From the NCBI GenBank assembly GCA_947305065.1, contig CAMZCT010000005.1:28488-92487 (forward strand): a DNA stretch of 64,000 nucleotides, written 5' to 3'. A program made the position numbers and the translations under genes. The first letter of the stretch is position 1. Each line of letters starts with the position of its first letter. Of this stretch, positions 52,043 through 60,135 are shown piece by piece. Below the pieces are notes generated by a model. That model did not search any database. It was not told where the DNA came from and was given only the letters and a program-made list of their open reading frames with translations. Origin of the DNA: an uncultured Mycoplasmatota bacterium (GTDB taxonomy: Bacteria; Bacillota_I; Bacilli_A; RF39; UBA660).

Positions 52043-52074
52043 TAAAAAAAGTAGATATTTAAGCAAATACCTAC
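52043..52074 (-). terminator. Intrinsic terminator of the obgE operon
   Basis: GTAGGTATTT-GCTT-AAATATCTAC then T7 on the minus strand, one G-U pair. Confidence 0.85.
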
Positions 52075-52079
52075 CTCAT

Positions 52080-52334
52080 TTACTTTATTACCAATTTTTT
52101 TACCATTGGTTCTTCACTTGTTTTATAATCAGAAACGAAATGTAATGCAAGAAATTTTTTATCACCCATTGTAAATCTTCTTATTCTTCTTTTTCTAAAA
52201 TCCCTATCTCTAACAATAAAGTTTCTTTGACTAAGATACTCTCTTCTTTCAACAGATTGAAAAGCCACTCGGTCCTTTAAAAAATCTCTAGCGAACACTT
52301 CTTTCTCTTGTAATCTTACTATTGCAGAGGCCAT
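52080..52334 (-). CDS. Small basic hypothetical protein after obgE
   Basis: 84 residues, strongly basic with an Arg-rich centre (RDRDFRKRRIRRFTMGDKK), no hydrophobic segment. RBS GGGAG about ten nt before the ATG. It follows obgE after 27 bp without a terminator and precedes one, so it is the last gene of that operon and may bind RNA or the ribosome; unproven. No family recognised. Confidence 0.65.
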   Translation of the reverse strand: MASAIVRLQEKEVFARDFLKDRVAFQSVERREYLSQRNFIVRDRDFRKRRIRRFTMGDKKFLALHFVSDYKTSEEPMVKKLVIK

Positions 52335-52361
52335 ATTACACCTACTCCCTAAATCTCACTA

Positions 52362-53639
52362 TTATTCCTTAAACGTAAACATATAATCTAGAATTTGAAC
52401 GTCATCTCCACGCTCAGCACCTAGTCTTTCCAACTCTTCTTCAACCCCCATACCTCTTAACTTACGAGCAAATCTTAGTGCACTTTCGTCTTCTTGAAAC
52501 TTAGTCATTCTAAGTAACTTTTCAATTTCAGCACCTTTAATAATCCAAACGCCTTCAGAATCTCTAGTAATAGTATATGGTTTTTCATTCTTAAATTTAT
52601 ATATTATATGACTCTCGTACTTTGTTTCTTCATATAATGGTTCTAATTCTGAATTATCAATTAAATCTGCTATTTTAATCATCATATTATCTAATCCTTG
52701 ATTATTTAAAGCACTTATTTCAACTATTTCTAAATTAGAATATTTCTTTTTAAAAGCTTTTAAATTACTAAGAGCATCAGGTAAATCCATTTTGTTTGCA
52801 ACAACTATTTCCGGTTTACGGGCAAGTTTTGGATCGTATTTTTCAATTTCTTTTCTTATTTGTTTGTAATCATCAATTGGATTTCTTCCTTCAAAAGAAC
52901 CCATATCTAAAACATGTACAACTACTTTAGTACGCATAGCGTGTTTTAAGAATCTTTCTCCAAGTCCAGCTCCTTCTGAAGCTCCTTCTATTAAACCTGG
53001 TAAATCCGCCATAACAAATTTACGACCATCTTTAAGATTTACTACTCCTAAATTCGGAGCCAAAGTAGTAAAATGATAAGCTGCTATTTTAGGTGAAGCA
53101 TTACTTATTAACGATAATATTGTGCTCTTTCCAACAGAAGGCATTCCAATTAAGCCGGCATCAGCAATTACCTTTACTTCACACTTAACTTTTTTAATCT
53201 CTCCAGGTTCACCATACTCACTCATTTTTGGTGCAGGTTCTTCTTGAGTAGCAAAAGCTTTGTTACCGCGTCCACCTCTTCCACCGTGACAAATAGTAAA
53301 TCTTTCTTTATCTTCAACTAAATCACAAATAACCAACCCAGTATCATAATCTATTACTGTCGTTCCTTCTGGAACTTTAACTACTATATCTTTAGCATTA
53401 GCACCGTGTTTATTTGATCCTTTACCATTTACTCCTTTAGTACCTTTAATCTGTTTTTTATATTTTAAATCTATTAAAGTTTTTAACCCTTTATCAACCT
53501 CAAAGATAATGTCTGATCCTCTCCCACCATTACCTCCATTAGGTCCTCCTAGTGGTATAAATTTTTCTCTTCTAAACGAAGTACAACCATCGCCACCATT
53601 ACCAGCAATTAACTCTATAACTACCTCATCTACGTACAT
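52362..53639 (-). CDS. obgE: GTPase Obg/CgtA
   Basis: 425 residues. Glycine-rich Obg fold (DEVVIELIAGNGGDGCTSFRREKFIPLGGPNGGNGGRGSDIIF), GTPase domain with G1 GMPSVGKST, G3 DLPGL, G4 NKMD, and a C-terminal OCT domain (YTITRDSEGVWIIKGAEIEKLLRMTKFQEDESALRFARKLRGMGVEEEL). Acts in 50S ribosome maturation and stress signalling. Complete, conserved next to rpmA. Confidence 0.99.
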   Translation of the reverse strand: MYVDEVVIELIAGNGGDGCTSFRREKFIPLGGPNGGNGGRGSDIIFEVDKGLKTLIDLKYKKQIKGTKGVNGKGSNKHGANAKDIVVKVPEGTTVIDYDTGLVICDLVEDKERFTICHGGRGGRGNKAFATQEEPAPKMSEYGEPGEIKKVKCEVKVIADAGLIGMPSVGKSTILSLISNASPKIAAYHFTTLAPNLGVVNLKDGRKFVMADLPGLIEGASEGAGLGERFLKHAMRTKVVVHVLDMGSFEGRNPIDDYKQIRKEIEKYDPKLARKPEIVVANKMDLPDALSNLKAFKKKYSNLEIVEISALNNQGLDNMMIKIADLIDNSELEPLYEETKYESHIIYKFKNEKPYTITRDSEGVWIIKGAEIEKLLRMTKFQEDESALRFARKLRGMGVEEELERLGAERGDDVQILDYMFTFKE

Positions 53640-53664
53640 ATTAATTCACCTTCTAACATAATGC

Positions 53665-53673
53665 ATTATATCA
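53665..53673 (-). promoter_or_regulatory. Extended -10 promoter of obgE
   Basis: TATGATATAAT, minus strand, 26 nt before ATG 53639, just past the rpmA terminator. Confidence 0.55.
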
Positions 53674-53676
53674 TAA

Positions 53677-53703
53677 ATAAAAGACCTATTAAATAGGTCT
53701 TCA
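53677..53703 (-). terminator. Intrinsic terminator of rplU-prp-rpmA
   Basis: AAGACCTATT-TA-AATAGGTCTT followed by TTATTT, minus strand. Confidence 0.85.
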
Positions 53704-53704
53704 A

Positions 53705-53989
53705 TTAAGCTTCGTAAACACTAACTTTCTTTTTATCTCTACCTAATCTCTCAAATTTAACTACACCTGAGATCTTAGCAAATAATGTATGGTCTTTTCC
53801 CATTCCAACATTTGTACCTGGATAAATCTTAGTTCCTCTTTGACGATATAAAATGCTTCCAGCTGAAACAACTTGTCCATCTGCAGCCTTAGCACCTAAT
53901 CTACGACCTGCTGAATCACGACCGTTTTGAGTAGAACCTTGAGCTTTAACGTGCGCAAATAATTGGATATTTAAACTTAATCTTTGCAT
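53705..53989 (-). CDS. rpmA: Ribosomal protein bL27 with cleaved N-terminal extension
   Basis: 94 residues. The N-terminus [12 protein letters not shown] precedes [20 protein letters not shown]. The extension ending LFA is the Firmicute L27 prosequence removed by the protease Prp, exposing the tail that reaches the peptidyl-transferase centre. Core [22 protein letters not shown] is intact. Third gene of the rplU-prp-rpmA operon. Confidence 0.98.
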   Translation of the reverse strand: MQRLSLNIQLFAHVKAQGSTQNGRDSAGRRLGAKAADGQVVSAGSILYRQRGTKIYPGTNVGMGKDHTLFAKISGVVKFERLGRDKKKVSVYEA

Positions 53990-53992
53990 ATT

Positions 53993-54301
53993 CTATTCCT
54001 CATTTCTAATCTCAATATTTTTTGGATACTGACTAGTAAGTTCCTCAAACATAACAATCATATTTCCTAGTAACTTTTGATTAATATCAGTATCATTAAG
54101 AATCTTGATTTCTAATTTACCAGATTCTTCTTTAGCTAAGATACTATCTTCTAAACTCAATATACCATTACAAGTAGTAAGAGCAATCGAACTAACTGCT
54201 GCACATACTATATCTTTACCATAATCAGCGTAATTAGCATGTCCAGTAATTAATACTCTTTCAATAATATCTTTATTTTTATTTATCTTAATCTTTATCA
54301 T
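53993..54301 (-). CDS. prp: Prp, cysteine protease processing ribosomal protein L27
   Basis: 102 residues. Catalytic His in ITGHANYADYGKDIVCAAVS and Cys in the same motif (GHA ... VCAAVS), as in Prp/YsxB of Staphylococcus and Bacillus. It cleaves the L27 extension during ribosome assembly. Sits between rplU and rpmA with 2-3 nt spacing and weak ribosome site, so translation is probably coupled to rplU. Confidence 0.96.
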   Translation of the reverse strand: MIKIKINKNKDIIERVLITGHANYADYGKDIVCAAVSSIALTTCNGILSLEDSILAKEESGKLEIKILNDTDINQKLLGNMIVMFEELTSQYPKNIEIRNEE

Positions 54302-54303
54302 AA

Positions 54304-54603
54304 CTATTTAACAATTTTCTTAACAGTTAACTTAGTATATGGTTGTCTATGTCCTTGAGTTTTACGGTATTTTTTCTTAGGTCTATATTTAAATATAATA
54401 ACCTTCTTTTGTTTTCCGTGTTTATCAACTGAGCAAACAACCTTAGCACCTTTAACTGTAGGTGTTCCAGTAACTCCATCTACATATAATACTTCATCAA
54501 AAGTAACTTCTTTACCTTCTTCAGCATCTAATTTTTCAACGTAGATTACATCGCCTTCAGAAACATAATACTGTTTTCCGCCAGTAACAAATATAGCTTT
54601 CAT
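54304..54603 (-). CDS. rplU: Ribosomal protein bL21
   Basis: 99 residues from ATG 54603, 7 nt after AAGGAGG; the ATG at 54609 is too close to that site. Core [48 protein letters not shown] and [26 protein letters not shown]. Binds 23S rRNA domain I. First gene of the operon and preceded by an L21-type leader. Confidence 0.99.
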   Translation of the reverse strand: MKAIFVTGGKQYYVSEGDVIYVEKLDAEEGKEVTFDEVLYVDGVTGTPTVKGAKVVCSVDKHGKQKKVIIFKYRPKKKYRKTQGHRQPYTKLTVKKIVK

Positions 54604-54611
54604 TTTCATAC

Positions 54612-54702
54612 CTCCTTATAAAATTAAGACGCGCCCTTGAGGTGTTCCTTAGAATCTTTTAACCTTTTTAGTGCGGTTTTAAATGAGTAGCTCTTTAAAA
54701 CA
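54612..54702 (-). promoter_or_regulatory. Ribosomal protein L21 leader (5' UTR)
   Basis: About 90 nt between the likely transcription start and the rplU ribosome site. It contains AAAACCGCACT, GGTTAAAAG, and AAGGAACACCTCAAGGGCG, an arrangement resembling the L21 leader family of Bacillota, thought to bind L21 and repress its own operon. The identification is from memory of motif order, without a covariance model. Confidence 0.65.
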
Positions 54703-54708
54703 ACATAG

Positions 54709-54737
54709 ATTATAACAAAGAATTATAGGCAAGTCAA
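54709..54737 (-). promoter_or_regulatory. Strong promoter of rplU operon
   Basis: TTGACT (54732-54737)-17 bp-TATAAT (54709-54714), TG before the -10, minus strand. Confidence 0.85.
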
Positions 54738-54748
54738 ACACTATCCAC

Positions 54749-54776
54749 CAAAAAAATAGCAAAAACTGCTATTATA
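54749..54776 (-). terminator. Intrinsic terminator of the upstream paralogue
   Basis: AATAGCA-GTTTT-TGCTATT followed by T7, minus strand. Confidence 0.85.
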
Positions 54777-55770
54777 TAAGTTTTAAACATGCAACTGGGG
54801 AAAGACCTTCAACATTAGAAACATCTTTAATAGCATTTTTTATCAAACTAAATACAGTTACAGGCTTGACATTTACACTCATGCATTCAAAGCCAAGATT
54901 AACAGGATTTATTCCATTATCAAGTAAGGCTAAGGCTGAACTAAGTGTCGCATAATTACCAGCCGAAACATATCCTACTTTTTCAACTCCTGTAGCAGCT
55001 TTCAAAGCTTCTCTTGCTCCTATTTCCTGTCTAACACGATTTTTCTTGTCTTCATCTAGACTATCAAAAGAAAAAAATGTTTTAGTAGGATTAGAATCAG
55101 TACTAACCTTATTAATAATATAAGTAAATGGTTTACCAATTAAGTTAGATATTTCCATTTCTTGTCTAGTACCTGGAATAGCATCTGATTCTTTATTTCC
55201 TTCAAAAAGAATCATTCCAACTTCCTTGCTTACATTCCCAGCATTAATCAATGATTCTAATTTAGAACAATTTTCAGGATAATCTCTCATTGTATCAAAC
55301 ACTCTTCTTCTTTTTTCTATTTGTCGAGCTAAATCATAGTATTTTGTTGAAAATCTCCACAATTTACCAATTTCATCGCCCTTCACAATTCTTTCAGCAA
55401 CAGCAAAAGCTCTTTCTACCTCATCAAACGTTACACTCCTTACCCCTTCATAGCTATAAAACAACTCTTGTCCTGAAAAACTTGTTTCTTTAGCAAAGTT
55501 AAAAAAATCATCCCTATATCTTAATAACTTCTTTGCACATGCAATGAGAACAATCCACTCTATAGGAAGTTTAGGTTTATTTGCAAACCATTGCATCTTC
55601 TCATCAAACAATAAATCTTCAAATCCTTCATTTAATTCATTAAATTTTTTTACAAATCCCTCAACATCAATATCTAGTAAAGAAAGATATTTTTCACTAC
55701 AAGCATCATATTTTAAAATTTCATCGGCTAAACTAGCTATTATCCATTCTTTATCACAATAAACACTCAT
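54772..55770 (-). CDS. Hypothetical protein A of a tandem paralogous pair
   Basis: About 332 residues from ATG 55770. No signal peptide or membrane segment. Helical N-terminal half, a charged central helix (STKYYDLARQIEKRRRVFDTMRDYPENCSKLESLIN) and an alpha/beta C-terminal half (KVGYVSAGNYATLSSALALLDNGINPVNLGFECMSVN). The same order is seen in the next gene, so the two are paralogues. Own TAATAT promoter and terminator. The family is unknown; possibly lineage-specific. Confidence 0.72.
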   Translation of the reverse strand: MSVYCDKEWIIASLADEILKYDACSEKYLSLLDIDVEGFVKKFNELNEGFEDLLFDEKMQWFANKPKLPIEWIVLIACAKKLLRYRDDFFNFAKETSFSGQELFYSYEGVRSVTFDEVERAFAVAERIVKGDEIGKLWRFSTKYYDLARQIEKRRRVFDTMRDYPENCSKLESLINAGNVSKEVGMILFEGNKESDAIPGTRQEMEISNLIGKPFTYIINKVSTDSNPTKTFFSFDSLDEDKKNRVRQEIGAREALKAATGVEKVGYVSAGNYATLSSALALLDNGINPVNLGFECMSVNVKPVTVFSLIKNAIKDVSNVEGLSPVACLKLI

Positions 55771-55809
55771 ATTATACCCACTTTCTCTTAACAAAATTTA
55801 TTGCTCTTT

Positions 55810-55818
55810 ATATTACCA
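55810..55818 (-). promoter_or_regulatory. Extended -10 promoter of hypothetical protein A
   Basis: TATGGTAATAT, minus strand, 40 nt before ATG 55770. Confidence 0.45.
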
Positions 55819-55855
55819 TAAACGAAAGAAAAATCAATATTAAATATCTGCCACA

Positions 55856-55880
55856 AGAAAAAATGGTTGCCAACCATTTT
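55856..55880 (-). terminator. Intrinsic terminator of hypothetical protein B
   Basis: Perfect palindrome AAAATGGTTGGCAACCATTT, then TTTTTTC, minus strand. Confidence 0.88.
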
Positions 55881-55940
55881 CGTATTATTATTTTTTTTAC
55901 TAACTAGTCTCTTTCATCTTTTTCAATAATATTTATTATT

Positions 55941-57128
55941 CTATTTATGTTTTAAGGTCATAGTTCCAAATCTTTTATCTAATTCAGTTTTCATAACTGC
56001 TTTATAAATATTAAAAGCAATAATCTTTTTTTCAAGAAAGGTAACTCCATTATCAGGTCCTATTAAGCCAAGTGCCAAATCAATATTAATTACATTATTT
56101 TGAATACTTAAAGGTTCCCAAAGTACATCATCAGGATTAATACCGCTCTCAAGTAATTCATTTTTAGTGATTATTATTGCTTTATCATGCCCCAACAAAA
56201 AACCTTGCTGATATAAATCATAAAACCAATTTAAAGGCATTATTGCTCCTCTAGCCGCAACTATATACGGATCCATTCCTGGTACTAATATAGGGACTTC
56301 TCCAAATGCTTTTAGTAAAAATGATTCAAACCCATTCTCTTTAACAACTCTATTATTCTCTACACAATCTTTTTCTCTACGCTTATTAAAAGAAGCGCTT
56401 ACTCTTACTCCATTTATATTAGCTCCAGAAGAATACAGCGAATCTATTAACGCTACTAGTTTTTCGCTGCCTTCTTTCCTTATTGTGTCAAAAAGACGAT
56501 CTTTATCATATTTTCTTATCTCTATAGCTCCTCTTGACCATGGTTCATTTTTATTTAATAATTCGTTTAATTGCTCTGAATTGCCGCTATTTTTTTCTAA
56601 AATATTACTAAGCTCTCTTCTAGCTTTTATTTGTTTTACTAATGATGAATACTTTAAAGAATAATCAAATAATCTATATATTAACCCATCATTATGCATA
56701 TAACATGCCATGGCATATGCTTCTTTTATCATGCCTAACTTTACACAATCAAACGGCACATAATCATCAACATTAACACCATTCCTCTTACAATAACTAA
56801 TCAACTCCAAAAGTTTTTTTCCATAAAATTGTAATCTCTTCACACTCAAAACTATATTCGCTACATCTAATAATCCAGGAATTAATTCCAAAAATATGTC
56901 AACTTCTTCATCATCTAAAGCTTTAAAATCTCCTTTATTATATTTACTAACTATAGACATGATATCAATATTAATCAATTCTTCATACCTTGCTTTATCC
57001 TCACTAAGCTTTTTATTAATAGAAGAATATAACAAAACAGAAATACATCCTTCTAAATCTTCAAGTTCATCAATTTCAAAAAAATCAAACACCTTTTTTT
57101 TAAAGCCTAACTCTTCTATATTTTTCAT
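55941..57128 (-). CDS. Hypothetical protein B of a tandem paralogous pair
   Basis: 395 residues, cytoplasmic. Aligns by eye with protein A over the central helix (SLKYSSLVKQIKARRELSNILEKNSGNSEQLNELLN against the A sequence) and the C-terminal LLESGINPDDVLWEPLSIQNN against LLDNGINPVNLGFECMSVN. N-terminal half helical. No motif for a known enzyme. RBS AGGAAG. Each paralogue has its own promoter and terminator, so they are regulated separately. Confidence 0.72.
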   Translation of the reverse strand: MKNIEELGFKKKVFDFFEIDELEDLEGCISVLLYSSINKKLSEDKARYEELINIDIMSIVSKYNKGDFKALDDEEVDIFLELIPGLLDVANIVLSVKRLQFYGKKLLELISYCKRNGVNVDDYVPFDCVKLGMIKEAYAMACYMHNDGLIYRLFDYSLKYSSLVKQIKARRELSNILEKNSGNSEQLNELLNKNEPWSRGAIEIRKYDKDRLFDTIRKEGSEKLVALIDSLYSSGANINGVRVSASFNKRREKDCVENNRVVKENGFESFLLKAFGEVPILVPGMDPYIVAARGAIMPLNWFYDLYQQGFLLGHDKAIIITKNELLESGINPDDVLWEPLSIQNNVINIDLALGLIGPDNGVTFLEKKIIAFNIYKAVMKTELDKRFGTMTLKHK

Positions 57129-57153
57129 ACCAGCACCAACTTCCTAAGAAAAT

Positions 57154-57182
57154 ATTATACCTACTAAATATCTATTAATCAA
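57154..57182 (-). promoter_or_regulatory. Promoter of hypothetical protein B
   Basis: -35 TTGATT (57177-57182), 17-bp spacer, -10 TATAAT (57154-57159), minus strand; the -35 overlaps the radC stop. Confidence 0.7.
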
Positions 57183-57859
57183 AACAAATCTTTATAATCT
57201 TCTAAAAAACTATAATAACTATTATTCCCAATAATAAGATGATCTATCACCCTAACTCCTAATATTTTCCCTATTCTTATTAGATTATTAGTTAAATAAA
57301 CATCTTCTTTAGAAGGTTTAACACTTCCTGCTGGATGATTATGAACTAGTATAATACATGAAGCATTACATTTAACCGCTTCTCTAAAGATATCTCTAGC
57401 ATATATATTAGAACTATCTACAGTTCCTACAAATAAAATCTTACTTAATATTACTTTCTTTCTTATATCTAAACAAACTATCATAAACTTTTCTTGTAAA
57501 GAGTCTTCCATTTCATACCTAACATAATTATATATATCATCACTATTCTTAATATGTATTTTATCTCTATTATCCATATAAGCTCTTTTTCCTAATTCTA
57601 AAGCCGCTAATAAAGTAACAGCTTTAACAGAACCTATCCCTTTTAAATTAGCAATACTATTATAATTATTATTACTTAATTCTTTTAAATCATATTTTTT
57701 TAGTAAATCAACACTTAATTCTTTTACACTCTTACTCTTAGTTCCTGTTCTTAAAATAATACTAAGTAATTCTTCATTACTTAATGCTTTAACCCCGTAT
57801 TTCATTAATCTTTCTCTAGGAAGCTCTTCTTTAGGCAACTCCCTAATCATATAACCCAA
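57179..57859 (-). CDS. radC: DNA repair protein RadC (JAMM/MPN+ family)
   Basis: 226 residues. N-terminal helix-hairpin-helix part (RELPKEELPRERLMKYGVKALSNEELLSIILRTGTKSKSVKEL) and a C-terminal JAMM metalloprotease-like domain with the metal motif LVHNHPAGSVKPSKEDV and the distal Glu/Asp (EAVKCNASCIILVHNHP). The TTG start at 57859 is favoured by AGTGAGG 7 nt upstream; ATG 57850 is possible. The role of RadC in repair is debated. Confidence 0.96.
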   Translation of the reverse strand: MGYMIRELPKEELPRERLMKYGVKALSNEELLSIILRTGTKSKSVKELSVDLLKKYDLKELSNNNYNSIANLKGIGSVKAVTLLAALELGKRAYMDNRDKIHIKNSDDIYNYVRYEMEDSLQEKFMIVCLDIRKKVILSKILFVGTVDSSNIYARDIFREAVKCNASCIILVHNHPAGSVKPSKEDVYLTNNLIRIGKILGVRVIDHLIIGNNSYYSFLEDYKDLF

Positions 57860-57886
57860 AATAAAACCTCACTTTCTAAGTGAAGT

Positions 57887-57915
57887 ATTATAAAACATAT
57901 AATAATTATTTTAAA
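57887..57915 (-). promoter_or_regulatory. Promoter of radC
   Basis: TTTAAA (57910-57915)-17 bp-TATAAT (57887-57892), minus strand, followed by a CACTT-AGA-AAGTG hairpin at the ribosome site. Confidence 0.55.
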
Positions 57916-58679
57916 GTAAAACTAGAATTTCTTATGAAACCTTCATTATAACTACTATTTAATAAGTTCTTATCTTTACGTTTTTTTCTCTCTAAATAAT
58001 CTTTGGTAGCTAATAAAACTTCTTTTCTATTTGCTATATTGATACTCTTTTCATCAAAGAATTTAAGAAGACTAGTTGGTAAAAGCATTTTATAATATTT
58101 TACAAGTATATCATAAAAGAACTTTATACTATCACCTTGAACATAATACCATTCATGATCAAAATCCAATTGAAATAAATTAACTAATCTATCATAATTC
58201 TTCTTAACATATTCTTTAGCTTCATTCAAGTCTTTAGTACTATAACTAAATACACTACACAATAGTTCTTCAATACTATCTATATCACTAGCTAATAGAC
58301 TTGTTAAAACAGCGTATTCTCTATTATGAAGAAGATATGTATCTATTACATGTGCTCCAGTATCCCAACTAGAATCAGGATAATAAATACTACTTGGTTC
58401 TTTAAGAAAAGATGATGATACTGCTAAATTATCCCAATGAATCAAAGCCCTTGATAAATTTTTAAAAGAAATTACTCCATATTCAGTTAAATCATCCCTT
58501 CTATAAAGTATATCTTTAATCTTTCCTAAAACATTATTTTTATAATATTCATCAGCATTTAGGAGAATATTATCTTTATGCCACTTTTTAGCATCATCTA
58601 CAACAAACATCAACCTACCTTCTATGTCTAATACAGCCTTCGAACCAGGATGATGATCAATAAATTTTTTAGTTTCCAT
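57906..58679 (-). CDS. Hypothetical cytoplasmic protein
   Basis: About 257 residues from ATG 58679 (AAAAGGGG upstream; the longer frame begins in the promoter). Begins METKKFIDHHPGSKAVLDIEGRLMFVVDDAKKW. Tyr/Leu/Asp-rich, helical, no signal peptide or membrane helix, Trp-rich central part (ALIHWDNLAV; YPDSSWDTGAHVIDTYLLHNREYAVL). No family recognised. Own extended -10 promoter, diverging from the PrsW gene. Confidence 0.7.
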   Translation of the reverse strand: METKKFIDHHPGSKAVLDIEGRLMFVVDDAKKWHKDNILLNADEYYKNNVLGKIKDILYRRDDLTEYGVISFKNLSRALIHWDNLAVSSSFLKEPSSIYYPDSSWDTGAHVIDTYLLHNREYAVLTSLLASDIDSIEELLCSVFSYSTKDLNEAKEYVKKNYDRLVNLFQLDFDHEWYYVQGDSIKFFYDILVKYYKMLLPTSLLKFFDEKSINIANRKEVLLATKDYLERKKRKDKNLLNSSYNEGFIRNSSFTLK

Positions 58680-58712
58680 ATTATTATTTATGCCCCTTTT
58701 AAATCGTATCAT

Positions 58713-58721
58713 ATTATAACA
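58713..58721 (-). promoter_or_regulatory. Extended -10 promoter
   Basis: TGTTATAAT, minus strand, 34 nt before ATG 58679. Confidence 0.55.
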
Positions 58722-58788
58722 CAAATTTATAATTATTCCAAAAAATTGCCTTATATAACCGTAAAGTGTAAATTATAATATATATAAA

Positions 58789-58817
58789 TTGACTATAAAC
58801 CATGCAAATTATACAAT
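58789..58817 (+). promoter_or_regulatory. Promoter of the PrsW-like gene
   Basis: TTGACT (58789-58794), 17-bp spacer, TACAAT (58812-58817), plus strand. The TTG that opens the longest ORF is this -35 element. Confidence 0.8.
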
Positions 58818-58833
58818 TATTTTAGGTGATAAT

Positions 58834-59622
58834 ATGAATTCGAGTAATATTCTTATGATAATAGCAATACTACCGGTTTTGCTATTGTTATATTACGTAT
58901 ATAAAAAAGATCCTCACAAAGAGACATTTGGGAATTTAATCAAGATTTTCGTATTTGGATTTGTAAGCACGATACCTGTCGGTTTACTGGAAATAATATT
59001 TGAATTAATAATCCATCTTGATAAAAAGAATTATATAACACTATTTATCTATGTCTTTATAGGTATTGCTTTAATAGAAGAATTTGCAAAATGGATAATT
59101 ATAAAACTATCTGTTTATAATACCTTTAGATTTGATGAATATTATGATTCTATCGTATATTGTACCTTCGTTTCTCTTGGTTTTGCTTGTTTAGAAAACA
59201 TCAGTTACGTTATCTCAAATGGCATTGGAACTGGTATTTTAAGAGCTGTTACATCAGTTCCTGGACACACTTGTTTCGGAATCATAATGGGCTATTACTT
59301 GTGTTATACAAAATTTCACGAAATTAGAAATAATAAATCTTATAAAAAATATAATTATTTAAGTTTACTACTACCGGTTTTAATCCATACACTTTATGAT
59401 TATTTTCTTTTTACTGAACTAATTGGCATCTGGATTATAAGTTATATAATCTTAGTTGTTTATTGTATGAAAATAATAAATAAAGTTGCAACTCAAAACA
59501 AACCATTCTACGAAACAACAGAGAATCAAATCCCATCTACCATGGTTTATTGCCCAAGTTGCGGAACGCCATCTACGACAGGTGGATATTGCGTTAAATG
59601 TGGAAACAAATTACCAAACTAG
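58834..59622 (+). CDS. prsW: PrsW-family intramembrane protease with C-terminal zinc ribbon
   Basis: 262 residues from ATG 58834 (AGGTGATAAT upstream). About seven membrane segments with the PrsW motifs IEEFAKWIIIK (EExxK), SLGFACLENISYV, PGHTCFGIIMGYYLC and LIHTLYDYF. In B. subtilis PrsW starts site-1 cleavage of anti-sigma factor RsiW; no such factor is in the window. The C-terminus adds a four-cysteine ribbon (CPSCGTPSTTGGYCVKCGNK), absent from canonical PrsW, reminiscent of the ribbons in other membrane proteins here. Confidence 0.88.
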   Translation: MNSSNILMIIAILPVLLLLYYVYKKDPHKETFGNLIKIFVFGFVSTIPVGLLEIIFELIIHLDKKNYITLFIYVFIGIALIEEFAKWIIIKLSVYNTFRFDEYYDSIVYCTFVSLGFACLENISYVISNGIGTGILRAVTSVPGHTCFGIIMGYYLCYTKFHEIRNNKSYKKYNYLSLLLPVLIHTLYDYFLFTELIGIWIISYIILVVYCMKIINKVATQNKPFYETTENQIPSTMVYCPSCGTPSTTGGYCVKCGNKLPN

Positions 59623-59643
59623 TCTATATTTTTTTAGAAAACA

Positions 59644-59652
59644 TGCTATAAT
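59644..59652 (+). promoter_or_regulatory. Extended -10 promoter of the plus-strand membrane gene
   Basis: TGCTATAAT, plus strand, ahead of AAAGGAG (59661-59667). Confidence 0.5.
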
Positions 59653-59680
59653 AAAAGCAGAAAGGAGTTAGCGAGTTTAT

Positions 59681-60109
59681 ATGTATAATGGTCTTGTTTA
59701 TCCAAGTACTACAACAGTTGGTATTGGCGACCCTACGATTGCAATTGTAGCTCTTGTTTTAGGAATAATAGGTGCATTCTTAGTTTATTTCTTATTCTTG
59801 GATCCAAAAAAAGAAGATGGTTATAATGGCTTTACAAAAAAACTATATAATTTCTTATCATTTAAAACAATGACTTTAGAATTCTTTATAAAGATTATTT
59901 ATCTATTCTTTGCCATTTTTGTAACTATTTCATCATTTGGATTAATATCTCAAAATTTCCTATTATTCTTAGTAACACTAGTTGTAGGAAATATAGTTGT
60001 AAGACTAGTTTCAGAAGGTGCTATACTATTCTTAATGATGTATAAAAGAATCAATGAAATAAATGAATCTTTAAAGCCAAAGAAGAAAAATTCTGAGGAA
60101 GAAAAATAA
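59681..60109 (+). CDS. Small membrane protein, DUF4282-like
   Basis: 142 residues. Three hydrophobic segments: IAIVALVLGIIGAFLVYFLFL, FIKIIYLFFAIFVTISSFGLI and LLFLVTLVVGNIVVRLVSEGAILFLMM. The last two, followed by YKRINEINESLK, resemble the DUF4282 pattern (membrane pair, R-x4-E, then helix). A highly charged tail follows. RBS AAAGGAG lies 13 nt before ATG, an unusually long gap. Function unknown; separated from the PrsW gene by a small spacer. Confidence 0.65.
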   Translation: MYNGLVYPSTTTVGIGDPTIAIVALVLGIIGAFLVYFLFLDPKKEDGYNGFTKKLYNFLSFKTMTLEFFIKIIYLFFAIFVTISSFGLISQNFLLFLVTLVVGNIVVRLVSEGAILFLMMYKRINEINESLKPKKKNSEEEK

Positions 60110-60135
60110 ACAAATTGCTTTGTTTATTTTTTTTA
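60104..60135. terminator. Bidirectional intrinsic terminator
   Basis: AATAAACAAA-TTGC-TTTGTTTATT with T run on the plus side and an A-rich 5' flank giving T-rich tail on the minus side; lies between two convergent genes. Confidence 0.85.

Noticed and set aside
58789..58833. TTG start for the PrsW gene
   Set aside because: The TTG is the -35 TTGACT; the ATG at 58834 has a good ribosome site.
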